64,000 nucleotides of DNA from Lotus japonicus (GCF_012489685.1 NC_080043.1:61497920-61561919), one strand, 5' to 3'. Numbered from the stretch's first letter, positions 31,804 through 44,757 are shown. The notes: generated from the letters alone by a model not told the origin. Made by a program: numbers and translations.

Positions 31804-34800
31804 TGTAAGACCCAAGTTTTTAAGCTTAGAATAAGTGGAAGAGATTTCCATTAGGCTTGACGTATCGTGAAGGAAAAACCTGAACAAGAGTTTATCGGAA
31901 GAAATAAATTTATGAAGGAGAAAGTTCAGGAAAAGTCAAAGGATTGTATCGAAGTCGATTTAAGTTATAGCACGACTAATATTCGCTTTAAAACCTAGGA
32001 CAAGAACCTTAGGAAATAAGACTATGTTCCACCCTTGGAACACTGTAGGAATTTAGTCCAAAAATCTTCAGAGAAATGTTAGAACTTCTCTTTTTCCATA
32101 TATCACAATCGTTTCGAGGCGAAACTCTAGGATCTACGAACGTCCGATTCCAATCATCGAAAGTTTGCCGAAACCGAAACCCTGGTATTTCAAAACCCTA
32201 GAATCAACCGACAATGAAGACTTTTTCTATTCAGAGCTTCAAATGAAGATTCTACACCCTTACACCCATCTCTCTTGATGATTTCAATCTTTCTTCAGAA
32301 GGGAGTTTTCTATTCCGACATTCGATGCAAAAAGTAACTTATCGGGTAAAATAGTTTTACACCGACTATGCATTAGTTACCAAAAATACAAGGAGACCTC
32401 ATTTTAGTTTTGGAATTCTTTCGCCAAAACATATCTTAGAATTCACGGAGAATGAAGCCGAAAAAATCAGATTCGCGAAACTTTCATTTTCCGCTTTTTT
32501 CCATCCTCTATATAGCAAGCCTCGAAAACCAAAAATCATACCGATATTTCTTTGAAGAATTAGAAGATTCAGCGGGGTGAATATCGTGTCTAAAATACGT
32601 TGGAATCAGTAGGAAGAAATCGGGATCGCTTTTATATTTTTATCTTAACTCTATGAGTTAAATCCTCCGATATCTAAACAAAACTGTACCGGTTTACAAA
32701 ATATCTATTCGTTCTTATCCAATCTCTGATAAATATCTATTCAACCTTATCCAATCTTTGATAAATATATGTTCATACTTATCCAATCTTGATAAATATC
32801 TATTCATACTTATCCTATCCTTAATAAATATCTTCCATTTCATTCCCTATAAATATGTGAAGCTTGAAACAAAAACCTCACAAACACACACACACAATCC
32901 GCGGCTTGGAGAGAAGAGGGAGGAGGAGAGCTTTTCTTCATTTCTTGCTTGATCATTGATTCAACAGTTGCTACTTGAAGATATCGAGGTATAGTCGCTA
33001 ATCCTTACCTCTGATCGTCGTTTCCATAGCTTTTCTTTATACTTTTATGTGCTCTTAGTTTTGAGGTTTTTGCAAAATTATCCAAATGACTTCATCTTTC
33101 TTTCTAAACTTATTCCCTGCGTGCCCCTGAGCATGTTTAGCGGATTACATTTTGCTGATTCTCGCCGAATTGCTGCCGAGTTTCAATTCTGCTCATAATA
33201 CCCATTTTTGGCTAAAGTTCCAACCTTTGGGCTTAAAACTCTCGACTGAGCTTAGCTTTAGTAAGATTAGTCGTCATAATCGTCGTTGGTATCGACCCCA
33301 TCTAAATTGTTTTTCGAAATTCTGATTTTGGAATTCTGAGCTGAAAATAATGACCAAAATACCCCTGCGACAGTTTTCGACCCGATAATTTTTCCGATTT
33401 AGAATAACCTTAGTTACGGCTAATGATAGCATAGGAACCAAGTTTGATCGAAGAAAAATCGACACACACAATTACCATGTGTGGCCGAGAGCTACCCTAG
33501 GAGGAGGAAGAAAATTCTCTTTTTCGAAAACTTGTCCTTTCGCGCTAGATTATCGTACCTCGGAGTATATGCTACTTCGTGTAACCCTAGTGAGTATTGA
33601 TTGCTGAGTTTCTGATAAATTTCGATGGAATTCGGTGTTTTTACTCTAAAGGTTCTTTTGAGGAATTTCCTGAAGAACAAGGAGCTGATTGTGAAGGAGC
33701 GTTTGAGGAGAACCCTGGAGAATCTACAGGTGAGGGCTACTCACTGAACTATTAGCTAATGCTTTAGGTGTCGACGAATTCGACTTGATTTATTGTTTAT
33801 GCACTTGTTTGTGTTTGACTGGAAAATGTTTTCTGAGGCTTCGGCTGACAATGATGATTTTTCATCTCTTGATTGTTTTTTAGATTGATTCACATGCTAT
33901 GTGCTAAATGGTTAATTTAGGATGTGTGATATCTGCTCTATATGCTAAGTGCTACATGGTTAATCTAGGATGTGTTAATATATGTGCTATGATTGTTGGA
34001 TTGTGCTAACTTAACTATGCTATTGCACCTATATCTGTTATGCTTCAGAGTGAGGATAACGGGCATGTCATGCCGATTTTATTTTGAGATTTTGGGGAAG
34101 TTTGATGGGACGGACCGAGGTTCGTACCCTATTATTGTTTTATGGATCGAGACCTTCTCAAAGGAAAATGAGTTTGAAAATGATATTGGAAAAACCCCAT
34201 TTGAATTCACGTAAGAACTTGGGTTGTTCTGTCTAAGGCAAGAAGGGCTTTTAATGAGGCATTGTGCCCGGCCAGCTTACCTGGGAACTTCTCGGGCCAT
34301 TATTTGGGTGATGATGGACCTTTTGTTTTGAGACCTTCTCCAGGGAATCATTGGAATTATGGGATCTTTGAAACTAATAGGATTAGAGACAAAACTTAAA
34401 CAATTTCATAATGAACCTCCATAATGTATTAAATGTAAGACCCAAGTTTTTAAACTTATGCCAGCTAAATAGAATCCTATTCACGATTAGGGTTGATGTA
34501 TCGTGAAGGGAAACCTGAACTAGAGTTTACCAAATGAAATAAATATATGAAGGAGAAAGTTCAGGAAAATTCTGAGGATCGTACCGAAGTCGATAAAAGT
34601 TATAGCACGATCGTCATACGCTTAAACCTAGGTCAGAAACCCTAGTATATAGCTAGTTTTCACTTTTAGGCACGATGGAAGTTAATTCCAAAAATCTTCA
34701 GAGAAATGTTAGAACTTCTCTTTTTCCATATATCAAAATCGTTTCGAGGCGAAACTCTAGGATCTACGAACGTCCGATTCCAATCATCGGAAGTTTACCG

Positions 34801-37800
34801 AAACCGAATCCCTGGTATTTCAAAACCCTAGAATCAACCGACAATGAAGACTTTTTCTATTCAGAGCTTCAAATGAAGATTCTACACGCGTACACCCATT
34901 TCTCTTGATGATCTCAATCTTTCTTCAGAAGGAAGTTTTCTATTCCGACATTCGATGCAAAAAGCAACTTATCGGGTAAAATAGTTTTATACCGATTATG
35001 CATTAGTTACCAAAAATACAAGGAGACCTCATTTTAGTTTTGGAATTCTTTCGCCAAAACATATCTTAGAATTCACGGAGAATGACGCCGGAAAAATCAG
35101 ATTCGCGAAACTTTCATTTTACCGCGTTTTGCCAACCCGCGGCCAAGAGAAGAAGAAGGAGGAAGAGTTTTTCTTCATTACTTGCTTGATCGTCGATCAA
35201 TCAGTTGCTGCTTCAAGGTTTCGAGGTATAGTCGCTAATCCTTACCTCTGATCGCTTTTTCCATAGCTTTTCTATAGACTTTTCTGAGCTGATAGTTTTG
35301 AGGTTTTTGCAAAACTATCCTGAATATTTCATTTCTGATTCTAAACCTCTTCCTTATGTGCCCAAGATCACTTCTGCCGGATTAGATTTTCCGTTATGCC
35401 GCCGGATTTCCGCCGGAATCAATTTTAGCCTTAAATACCCATTTTTGGAGTTTTTGGAGTAAAGCTTCAACCTTTAGGCTGAAAACTATCGCCTTAGCTT
35501 AGTGCTAGTAGGATTAGTTGTCATAAACGTCGTTGGTGACGTCCCTGTCAAATTTGCTTTTTGGGATTTCAGTTTTGAAATTCTAAGTTAAAAATCATGA
35601 CCAAAATACCCCTGTGACAGTTTTTGATCCGATAATTTTTCCGAGTTTAGAATACCCTTAGTTACGGCTAATGATAGCATAGGAACCAAGTTTGATCGAA
35701 GAAAAATCGACCCTCCTAATTGTGAAAAGTGGCTGAGCCCTTTAGGGGAGGAGGAGGAAAATTCCTTTTTCGAAAACTTGTCCTTTCGCGCTAGATTATC
35801 GTACCTCGGAGTATGAACTACTTCGAGTAACCTTAGTGAGTATCGATAGCTTAGTTTTCGATAGATTCTGATAGTATTTCTGTGATTTTGCTTTAAAGGA
35901 GCTTTTGAGGAATTTCCTGAGGAGCAACGCTTTGCTTGTGAGGAAGAGTTTGAAGTTCACCCTGGAGAATCTACAGGTGAGGGCATTTCACTGAATCTCT
36001 AGTTAATGCTTAGGGTCGATGCTTTCGACATTGTTTACTGTTTATGCACTTGTTTGTGTTTGATTGGAAAAAATGTTTTCTGAGGCTTCGGCTAACAATG
36101 TAGATGGTTCATCTACTGACTGTTTTTGAGATTGACTTACATGCTATGTGCTATGTGGGTAATCTAGGATGTGTGGTGCATGCCTTATATGCTAAGTGCT
36201 ATGTGTTTATCGCATAATATGTTGATATATGATATGATGGTTGATTGTGCTGAGTTAAATTATGCTTTTGCAATGAAATCTGAGTTTCTGAAAAGTGAGG
36301 ATAGCGGGCAGGTCATGCCGATTTTATTTTGAGAGTTTTGAGAAAGTTTGATAGGACGAATGAGATTCGGACCTTGTTATGATGTTTGTGGATCGAGACA
36401 TTCTCTGGAGTCATTTGGGGATTAGGAGATCCCGAGAACTTATAAGATTTTGCGATAAGACTAAAAGGATATTATTTTGTAAAGAAAATTCATAAGACAT
36501 TAAACAACCTCTAAATCTTCAAATAATGATAATAAACTCGAAGGAAGCTTAGGATGAAGATCTTAGTTTTGGAAAACGAGAAGTGTCGTCGGATCCAAGT
36601 GTTGAGAAAGTTGAGAAGTTTTGAGTATGTTGATACTCTTGTGCTCTGGGAGCAGTTGTGTTGTTGGGCTATCCTGGGGATAAGTCCGGGAAACAGGTAG
36701 TTTCCGAGTATGTGATACTCTTTGCTCGTTGAGCAGTTGTGACCATCGGTTTGAGATGAGTCGGATGATTTGGAGATCATCATGAGTTATTGTGTTGTTG
36801 AGAAGAAGTGTCTTTTGTCGCAGAATCGACTTTACCTTAGGGTAAGCTTTTAGAGACATTAATTTAGCTAGAACACGTGGCGACGTGTCGAGTGAGGTCG
36901 GAGACGTTGTTTGGCTAATCACTGCATTGCATGCACTCATTAAGTGGTTTATACACGGCGAGATACCGGACCACGGCGGATTCCAAAATTGGTTATAAGA
37001 CCAGGATTTCCGCGTAAGAGCGCTGCTAGGTGACTCTTAGTAGCATACCGAATGGCAGGCCTTCGGGTTTTATGCTGATCTGACTACCGTTGTTGTTGGA
37101 GTAAGAGGCACGCAGGCCGAAATGGTCCCACCGTGGCTGGTGCTAGGGCTGATCCGTTGATGTCCATCCGTTCCGGAATGCATATTGGTTGACTGGGTTA
37201 ACATGCATTGCATTTCATGCAACATGCATACTAACTTAGTTGCTGAGTGTGATTGTTACTTGTTAATTCTATTTGGAACATGTTATTTGTTATTACTGTC
37301 ATTTATGTTCATTATGGAATATGCAACCCTAGGATGCTATCTCTAGTTATAAGCCTAAGTGGCTATTCTCTTATCTGTACCTATTGGGTTTAATATTTAC
37401 ATAATTCTTTGGAGTTGACCCTCGCGTCTTCTGTGTGTGTTTTGGCGGACAAACGCCCATTGTCAGATGTCCACGGCGGACCGGTTCATGATGGTTCACC
37501 CTTCGGGGGGAACTAGGGTTGAGATGCTGGAACAGGAGCGCATCGCGGTAGCGAGAGGAGGACGGATGGTGTACATAGACTAGGTCATTCTGGATTTCGA
37601 ATTCGGACGACGATCATGCTAGCACATAGTTTTGAGTGCTGGTATGAGCTCCTCGAAATAGGATTAGTGTAGGAGTAGAGTCTTAGCTCTGACAGACTTT
37701 GCTTCATTGGTTTCTTTGGGGACAGGGTAGCTCCGCCTATAGCTTTTTGTGTGGTTTCCTTACGGGAATCACAGAGAGTTGGTTGGACTTAGGAGGTCTT

Positions 37801-39654
37801 ATTTTCAGACCATTGGGTCAGCTTATTCTCAGTTTTGAGGGATAGTGTTGCGGACACTTACCTTTATATTTGGTTTGTATATATTGCCTACGGGCGCTAC
37901 TCTTCTATTACCCGTCACTTGAGGTTTACTCGTGACGAGGTTGTTACTTACAGCGGGGGCTGTTATATATATTGTATATTAGTTTTATTGCTTTTCGCAT
38001 TTGGGTTTTATCTATTTCAGTCTTGTTTTAGTTATTATCAAAAAAAAAATATATTCACGTTTTTCCGCATTAAGTTTATTTTGTTACTAAAGTGACGCCA
38101 CCGAAATCGGGGTGTTACATTAAACAACCTCAAAACCCTTAATATAATGATAAAAGACTCAGACGAAAGTTTAGGGCTTGAACATTAAGTTTTGAAAACG
38201 GGAAGTGTCGTCGGATCCAAGTGTTGAGGAAGTTGAGAAGTATTGAGTATGTTGATGCTCTTGTGCTGTTGGAGCAGCTGTGTTGTTGGGCTATCCGGGG
38301 GATAAGTCCGGAAAATTGATAGTTTCCGAGTATGTTGATACTCTTGCTCGTTGAGCAGTTTTGACCATCGGATTGAGATGAGTCGGATGATTTGGAGATC
38401 ATCATGAATTATGTGTTGTTGTGAAGATGTGTCTTTTGTCGCAGAATCGACTGTTACCTTGGGGTAAGCTTTTTAGAGACAAATAAGTTAGTTAGAACAC
38501 GTGGCGACGTGTCGAGTGAGATTTGGAGACGTTGTTTGACTAATCATCCTGCATTCATGCAACATTAATGAGGTATTAACACAGGACGTACTCTGGACCT
38601 CGTCGGTTTCCAAAATGGTCATAAGACCCGGAATGCCGTGTAAGAGCGTTTGTAGACGACTCTTGTAGCAGACCGAAATGGCAGACCTTCGGGTTTACTG
38701 CTGATCTGACTACCTTTGTGTGGTGTAAGAGGCACGCGGGCCGAAATGGTCCCACCGTGGCTGGTGTTAGGGCTGATCCGTTTGATGTCCATCCGTTTCC
38801 GGAATGCATTTTGTTAACCAGCATTGCATTTCATGCAACATGCATACTGACTTAGTTGCTGAGTGTGATTGATACTTGTTAATCCTATTTGATGCATGTT
38901 AATTGTTATTATCGTCTTTTATATTCATTGTGAAATATACAACTCTAGGATGCTATCTCTAACTTATAAGCCTAAGTGGCTATCTCTATCTGTATCTATT
39001 GGATTTATTATTTACATAATTCTTTGGAGTTGACCCTCGCGTCTTCTGTGTGTGCTTTGGCGGACAAACGCCCTTTGTCAGATGTCTATGGCGGACTGAT
39101 TCACGATGGTTCACCCTTCGGGGGGGACTAGGTTTGAGATGCCGGAACAAGAGCGCATCGCGGTAGCAAGAGGAGGACGGATGGTGTACATAGACTTGGT
39201 CGTTCTGGATTCAGATTCGGACGACGATCACGCTAGCACGTAGTTTTGAGTGCTGGAGTGAGCTCCTCGAGATAGGATTAGTGTAGGAGTAGAGTCTTAG
39301 CTCTGACCGTTATGGTTCTTTTGGGAACAGGGTAGTTTCCCGCCGATAGCTTTTTGTGTGGTTTCTCTACGGAAATCACAGAGAGTTGGTTGGACTAGGG
39401 GGTCTTGTTTTAGGCCGTTTGGGCTAACTCATTCTCATTTTTGAGGGATAGTGTTGCGAACACTTGACCTTTCTTTTGGTTTGGTACTACAGCGGGGGCT
39501 GTATTTATCGTATATTAGTTCGGATATCCTTTGTTGTAGAGTTTCTATTTCTTCCAGTCTTTGGTTCTATTATCGAAAAAAAAAATATTCACGTTTTTCC
39601 GCTTTAATTTCTTTTTGGTTACTAAAGTGACGCCACCGAAATCGGGGTGTTACA
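31804..39654 (-). mobile_element. Solo LTR of a large-LTR Gypsy family, itself containing a second solo LTR
   Basis: This insertion into chromovirus gag starts TGTAAGACCC and ends CGGGGTGTTACA. It is flanked by TTTAA on both sides (31799-31803, 39655-39659). Removing the nested copy (34434-38119) leaves about 4.16 kb of continuous LTR-like sequence with no coding region, so it is a solo LTR. The minus strand begins TGTAACACCCCGATTTCGG, the usual start of Tekay/Del-like LTRs, which gives the likely orientation. Confidence 0.85.
34434..38119 (-). mobile_element. Nested solo LTR of the same family
   Basis: A 3686-bp copy with the same termini as its host LTR and a perfect 5-bp duplication TTAAA (34429-34433, 38120-38124). 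Host and guest align over most of their length. The host has an extra ~440 bp around 32490-32900 and many small differences, so they derive from distinct retrotransposition events. Confidence 0.88.
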
Positions 39655-40266
39655 TTTAATCCATTCAAGAAAATACCTCTCACAAAATCATGATCAATTT
39701 CTTTCAAGGCACCCGCATATTTCTCAAATTCTTCTACATATTCATCTATTGTTCCTACTTGTTTCAAAGACAATAACAGTTCAAACGGGTTCTGAATCAT
39801 AGAAGGTTGGAAACGCCTTACCACAGCCAATTTGAAAGCTTCCCAGGTTGGTGAAGGGTTGCACCGCTCCCACCACTGGAACCAACTAAGGGCGCGTCCT
39901 TCCAAAGCCACCATCGTAGCTTGCATCCTCTCATCCTCTGTGACTTCTCTCATGGCGAAGTATCGTTCAAGCTTCTGCGTCCAGCCCACTGCATCATCTC
40001 CTGAAAAAATTGGGATTTCCAATTTCCTCCATCGATTCTTGGTCGGAAATCGCTGGTGAAGCTCCCTTCCATTCTCGCTGCCCACCTCTTCCAAGGGTTC
40101 CCGTCTGCGATTCTCCAATCGAGCTTCAAGAGCTGCGATCAGATTTCTTGGTACTTGCCTCATTCAATTCCAGCCTGATGCGCAATTCCTCCCTCTCCTG
40201 TCACAGTTCTTCACGTTCCTGATTCCAACTGGTTTCGCTCCTTGCCATTTGTCGTGTTTGGACCAT
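39655..40266 (-). pseudogene. gag: Chromovirus gag, 5' part
   Basis: From a start at MVQTRQMARSE (about 40266), the frame meets an early stop and a frame change. It then runs cleanly from about 40163: PIFSGDDAVGWTQKLERYF, LEGRALSWFQWWER and IDEYVEEFEKYAG, which is the retrotransposon Gag (PF03732-type) core. The reading reaches FLNGLN at the TSD and is cut by the 31804-39654 insertion. Its continuation is at 31403-31803. Confidence 0.75.
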
Positions 40267-40313
40267 GCAGAGTCGCGATTCGCGTGGGTTTTTTTCTCAG
40301 GCACCAAGATGGT

Positions 40314-40325
40314 GCTCTGATACCA
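40314..40325 (-). promoter_or_regulatory. Primer-binding site of the chromovirus
   Basis: The minus strand reads TGGTATCAGAGC one base after the 5' LTR. Confidence 0.9.
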
Positions 40326-40326
40326 A

Positions 40327-40707
40327 TGTTAACACTGGTAGAAATCAGAGATGAGAAAGAGTAGAAACTGAAATGCTAACCCAGAATCAATGAGATTCTA
40401 AGCTAGAGAAAATGTTTGTATTGCAATTTGGGGAAGAACACACAATTAGGGTTACAACTGATTCCCAATGATCAGCTTCTGGTTCCTCAACCAGTTCCAA
40501 AATCTAATTCCCCAAAGATGACTTCCTCTACAAGCTTTAGCTATTTATAGTCTAACAAACACTAACTGCCAGCTGTAACTGCCAGTTGTATCCTAACAGA
40601 CTTATTTGTTTTATTACACATTAGTCCCTGAACTATGCTATTACACACCCCTAGTCCTCTTCCTAACATACACATGTTTAAGGGCTGGCTTAACCCTAGA
40701 CCTATCA
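40327..40707 (-). repeat. 5' LTR of the chromovirus
   Basis: A 381-bp LTR, TGATAGGTC...GTTAACA on the minus strand, abutting the primer site. The short LTR is consistent with small chromovirus lineages such as Reina, but I have not established the lineage. Confidence 0.85.
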
Positions 40708-41071
40708 CATACTTACCTAGGAGTATCTGTTTGCCTTATTGATATCGGATATGGTACAACACCGATACTTTGGCAATTTTAGAGTATCTTTGCTTCATAT
40801 ATAAACAAGCAGAATCGCCTTATCCTCCAATGACTAAAAATTTACCTTCATTGAAATGTTTATTCCATTTTGTTTTCTAAATTTTCTTGACCTCTGGAGG
40901 CTTATATCCTTCTTTGTATTTGGATTTGTCTCAAACCAAATCGTAAAAAAAAAATTTAACTCAAATTGCAAGTATCATAAGTACATAATATAGATTTATA
41001 CAAATGTATGCAGAGGTCATTGTCTGCGTCATTATTAAACTATTCTTTGATTTTTGGGTCATCTAAATCAG
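40708..41071 (+). other. 3' end of intron 1, host gene copy 1
   Basis: Aligns with 44660-44760 plus 45985-46190 in copy 2. It ends at acceptor TAAATCAG (41064-41071). Confidence 0.6.
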
Positions 41072-41597
41072 GTGCTCTCTGTTGTGTTACTATACAACTA
41101 CTACCATCGGAAACAGCATCCAGAGCTAGCATTTCTGGCATTTGATGAATTTTGCAAGTTGGCTGTAGATCTGAAACCAACTCTGTCAGCACATATAAAG
41201 TCCAAGCAGATACCAGATGAAATGGAGCTTGTTGATGTTGATAAACGGCCGTCGCTAACAGAAAATGAGATCTTGAATGGATGTAATATATGTGCGTGCT
41301 TGGATGCATCGAAAAATGTACCTGATATAGAGGGATGGCCCATTTCTAAAGATTCTGTCCTTTTAATCGACAATAAGAACAAAAACTTCTATTTGAATTT
41401 TGGTTCAATCACTCAGGGGGTATGGTCAACGGTTGAAAAAGATATGGATACCTCTGCTCGAAGTTGTGAAGTAGCTACTAGAACTAAATATACATTCAAA
41501 AAGAGAAAATCTGTTCAGAAGACTTCAAAAAATGAATTAAATGTCGGTGAAGACAGATTTTTGCAAGCTGGGTATGATGCTGTAAAGGAAGCTGCAG
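41072..41597 (+). pseudogene. Host gene copy 1, exon 2
   Basis: An open 525-bp exon reading VLLYNYYHRKQHPELAFLAF, IPDEMELVDVDKRPSLTENE, NVPDIEGWPISKDSVLLID and SITQGVWSTVEKD, then a basic stretch FKKRKSVQKTSKNE, ending at donor GCTGCAG|GTAACT. The same exon recurs at 46191-46716. I do not recognise the family. It looks like a conserved plant nuclear protein, with acidic and basic segments and no known catalytic motif. I call the gene a pseudogene because the next exon has an early stop and the tail of the gene is lost. Confidence 0.62.
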
Positions 41598-41981
41598 GTA
41601 ACTATCTTTCTTAAACGGAAAGATTACCTTAGATATTGTTAGCAACTATAGCACATCAGTTTTAATTGATTCATAAATTAGAATATCAGGGGACAGTTTC
41701 CATGAAGGAGATTTTGATTATTCAATTTATTTAACCTGGTGACGATGTCAACATGATAAGATTCATTATTATTGTGTATACTTTTGTGTTTTCCATCTAT
41801 TTTGAGGTTAATGTCAAATCATACTCTATTCTTCATTAGTCTCTCTTATAAATATTTTTTCTGTACTGAGAAGTTTATGTGGCATACACTTAATAGTTAA
41901 TGTATCATTATATCTTTATTTTGGTTTTAATGGGTTCTTTTTAATTGATGAAAAGTTAAATAACTCTTGCATGCAATACAG

Positions 41982-42318
41982 GTTTGAATAAGACTGATAT
42001 TGTGCTTTTGGAAAGCTACACTGTATATTCTCAGAGCAAGTAAAGACAGCTTCTCAATTTTATATAATGAAGTGTTCTCAGACTCAGTTTATCAATAAGG
42101 AGTTTACTCCGATTCCTATGAAAGATGTAATTGAAAGGTTTGTTTCAGTTGATGTAGTTTTTCTGCTCACTGATGACTCAGGTCTAAAAGGTGAATGGAA
42201 TTGCTATACTCAGTTTTCAAATGATGCAAGCCTTGGATTAAATCGATTCAAAATTTTCAATCATATATTCAAAAGATTGAGGGAAACAAATATTATTTTA
42301 TTTGTGCCTATCTATTAG
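41982..42318 (+). pseudogene. Host gene copy 1, exon 3
   Basis: It follows acceptor AATACAG and reads LNKTDIVLLESYTVYSQSK, then a TAA stop where copy 2 has an additional GAA-type codon. Downstream sequence (KCSQTQFINKEFTPIPMKDVIE) lies in another frame. The exon is therefore broken by a small deletion. Confidence 0.55.
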
Positions 42319-42435
42319 AATTTAAGCTAGGCCTAACCCTATACCAAAAGCTAGCTCAGGGTGACGGTTGCTCTACGGTCTACCCTATATAAGGACTTAT
42401 ATATCAATATCTATAGTTAATGTGGGACCTTAACA
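42313..42435. repeat. Dispersed legume-type repeat, LTR-like tail
   Basis: The segment from TTAGAATTTAAGCTAGGCC to GTGGGACCTTAACA resembles the short LTR or solo-LTR remnants ending TGGGACYTTAACA that are common in legume genomes. No TSD is visible. It lies just after copy 1 exon 3. Confidence 0.4.
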
Positions 42436-42712
42436 CATCCCCACCCCACGCCCACGGCTAAACATCTAGACAGTGAAGTTTGCAGGGCTGATTTGTGTTA
42501 GGCTTATCTCTAAAACACCAACATATTGAGGTTGACAAAGAAGCTTAGAGAAAAACAGGGAATTTTGCATAAATTTCGATGAGAAAGAATATTTACTGGT
42601 AGTATAGTTTTCTTCCAACAGAATTCTTTTGAGAAAGCGCTGGAACATTAATTGGGGAACTCAAACCAATGCATTTATTGAAATCATCAAATTCATTGTA
42701 CTGATAGAATGC

Positions 42713-42926
42713 CAGAATATCGCTAATAATTTACATGTTATTGAATATGAAGAAATACAAAATTCATCTGTGCAACATTATAAAATGGCTTCATCAATCA
42801 TCAGATGTATGCCCCCCTGAGGATGCAGTTAAGGCATTCATACAATTCTTGGTTGATCCAATGCTGCCATCAAAACCTACCCGAGATATGCCTTCACCAT
42901 CTCAACAGCAGAAAGTTGGAAAACAG
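42713..42926 (+). pseudogene. Fused exon at the tandem-duplication junction (copy 1 exon 4 fragment joined to copy 2 exon 1)
   Basis: Positions 42713-42783 match part of copy 2 exon 4 (ECQNIANNL...IEYEEI). Without any intron the sequence passes into exon 1 (42784-42926; WLHQSSDVCPPEDAVKAFIQFLVDP), which ends at donor AAACAG|GTATCTTC. The two parts are in different frames. This marks the breakpoint of the tandem duplication within exonic sequence. Confidence 0.62.
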
Positions 42927-43513
42927 GTATCTTCATTAACCTTTTCTTTTCTTACTGCAATTTTACAATCCATAGATTAACCTAGGTGACTATTTGGACA
43001 CTGGTTAAGGTTTTTCCCCCCTCTGCTAGGAGGGTGGTCGAAGAAGTTGGTTTAATGAAATAGAAATTCACGATTTTCGATTCCCTCTTACATCACAGAT
43101 TATTGTTACATTACTCCGATGTTTTTTCCATACATAAAATAGCATTTCTTATTGGAAGGAAACTTTCAGCTCATTGCAGAAATGAGCTTTCAATTATAAC
43201 CTGGATAAACATACATTTAATATCCTCTCTTTGCAATGAAATATATATAAGGTTGCCGATGAGAAATGATCTGATATTAATAGTTTCTCAACCAAGTCTT
43301 ATTTTATGCAGTTTAAAGCAATGTGGTACTTTCCACATCTTTCTCATTCTACAGTAAACACTCATGTTGTGATATCTTTGGTTTCACTTAGAGTTGGCTT
43401 ATGAAGCCCAGATGCTTGATACGACATGGGTAAAATACAACATGGATATAGGAAATTTTAAGAATCCTCAAGATACGATACGAGAGGCATTGATATTTCC
43501 AATTAACGTGTAA

Positions 43514-43913
43514 GAGTATCTCTAATGCTAGTTATTATTTCTTAGTTCTTAGCACTATTCATGTGGGCCCGTATTGCCATATGTGTTTAAGCAACTCTCA
43601 AGTAATTTTGCTCCAACCATGAGTTCTTAGTTCTTACTACTATTCATTTGGTCCCACCAACCACATTATTTATACTTTTTTTTTTTCTATAAAGTAATAA
43701 AATAAAACTCATAAAGTAATAAAGTAATTTGGATGAAAGAGAAATAATTAATATTTTAAGCTAAGAACTCAAAAAGCAAAACATCTTATATAAGAACTGA
43801 GTTCTTATTTTTAAGAACTAAGGAGTCCATGTCAGCACCTCCAATGGTAAAGTTCTTAGTTCTTAGTTCTTAATTCTAAAATAAGAACTAAGAACCTTGC
43901 ATTGGAGATGCCC
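43514..43913. mobile_element. Tourist/Harbinger-like MITE (400 bp)
   Basis: Terminal inverted repeats GAGTATCTCTAATG / GGGCATCTCCAATG (right end as reverse complement) lie between TAA duplications (43511-43513, 43914-43916). The ends extend into longer inverted repeats rich in TTCTTAGTTCTTA. The paralogous site in copy 1 (around 27089-27096) has one TAA and no insert. Confidence 0.8.
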
Positions 43914-44047
43914 TAACCCTGTCTATAATGATGACCATAATTTACATCAAGATACATGTGATCATAACAGAAAAGCATATGCAAATATATCCTTCCCTTA
44001 TCCATATCAAAAATACATTCTTTCTCCTATAAACATGTCACAAAAAT

Positions 44048-44218
44048 GGGCAATTTTATGGTGTCCATGTTTTAAACTAGTCCACCCATAAACCATGTTG
44101 TAATTCCTAACATTTAGTACATGTTATTTATAATATGATCCTTATGTGCTAAAATGTATTTATAAAGAAGGCATTTTAACTTGTGAACCAGATTTTTCTT
44201 GGTCCACAGTAGACAACC
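44048..44218. mobile_element. Short Mutator-like MITE (171 bp)
   Basis: Flanked by the 9-bp direct repeat CACAAAAAT (44039-44047, 44219-44227), the length made by Mutator-type elements. The ends are only loosely inverted (GGGCAATTTTATGGTGTCC against GGTTGTCTACTGTGGACC). Copy 1 has a single CACAAAAAT at about 27213-27221 with no insert. Confidence 0.7.
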
Positions 44219-44757
44219 CACAAAAATTACATATTTTACCAACCAATGTTAGAATGTCACTAACCATCAGTTTTATTTAAGAGACTTGAATCTATTAAAT
44301 TGCGGACTATTGATCGTTGAACACTAATTGTTTTTCTAGTGAATAGAGGAGTGTCCACCAATTCCTTTCACATAATGAAGAACAAGGTTTTAAAGAAAGA
44401 ATTTACTGACATCTAATTGAATTCCACCAAATAGGTAAATATGTATTTATTTTAATTAAAATTAAAAATGAATGTAACTCTCTCTCCTACGTGGCAAACA
44501 TTTATTGGATGTCAGTGCAGTGCATATCCATTAAACTCTTAAAGAAATATTTGCGATTTTTTGAGTTATACCCCAAATGTATCAGTCAATGATATCTATT
44601 GAAAAAAATGGAAGGATAATCCTGCATGTGTCTCTACGAGCATTGTATGCCTATTTTCTTCATATTCATAAATAAGAAGAATCGCCTTATTCTTTCATAT
44701 TTTAAAATTTACCTTCATTGAAATGTTTCTTCCATTTTGTTTACTAACTTTTTTTAA

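Larger units (their letters stand above)
27648..40707 (-). mobile_element. Ty3/Gypsy chromovirus, degenerate, with nested solo LTRs
   Basis: A minus-strand element with a 5' LTR at 40327-40707, a Met-tRNA primer site at 40314-40325, gag (split), protease, RT, RNase H, integrase, a C-terminal chromodomain-like segment, a G-run and a 3' LTR at 27648-27968. The 3' LTR lacks the last ~47 bp seen in the 5' LTR, and no TSD is found. Frame lesions affect gag, the protease/RT join and integrase. Gag is also split by a 7.85-kb insertion (31804-39654). It lies in intron 1 of host gene copy 1. Confidence 0.9.
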
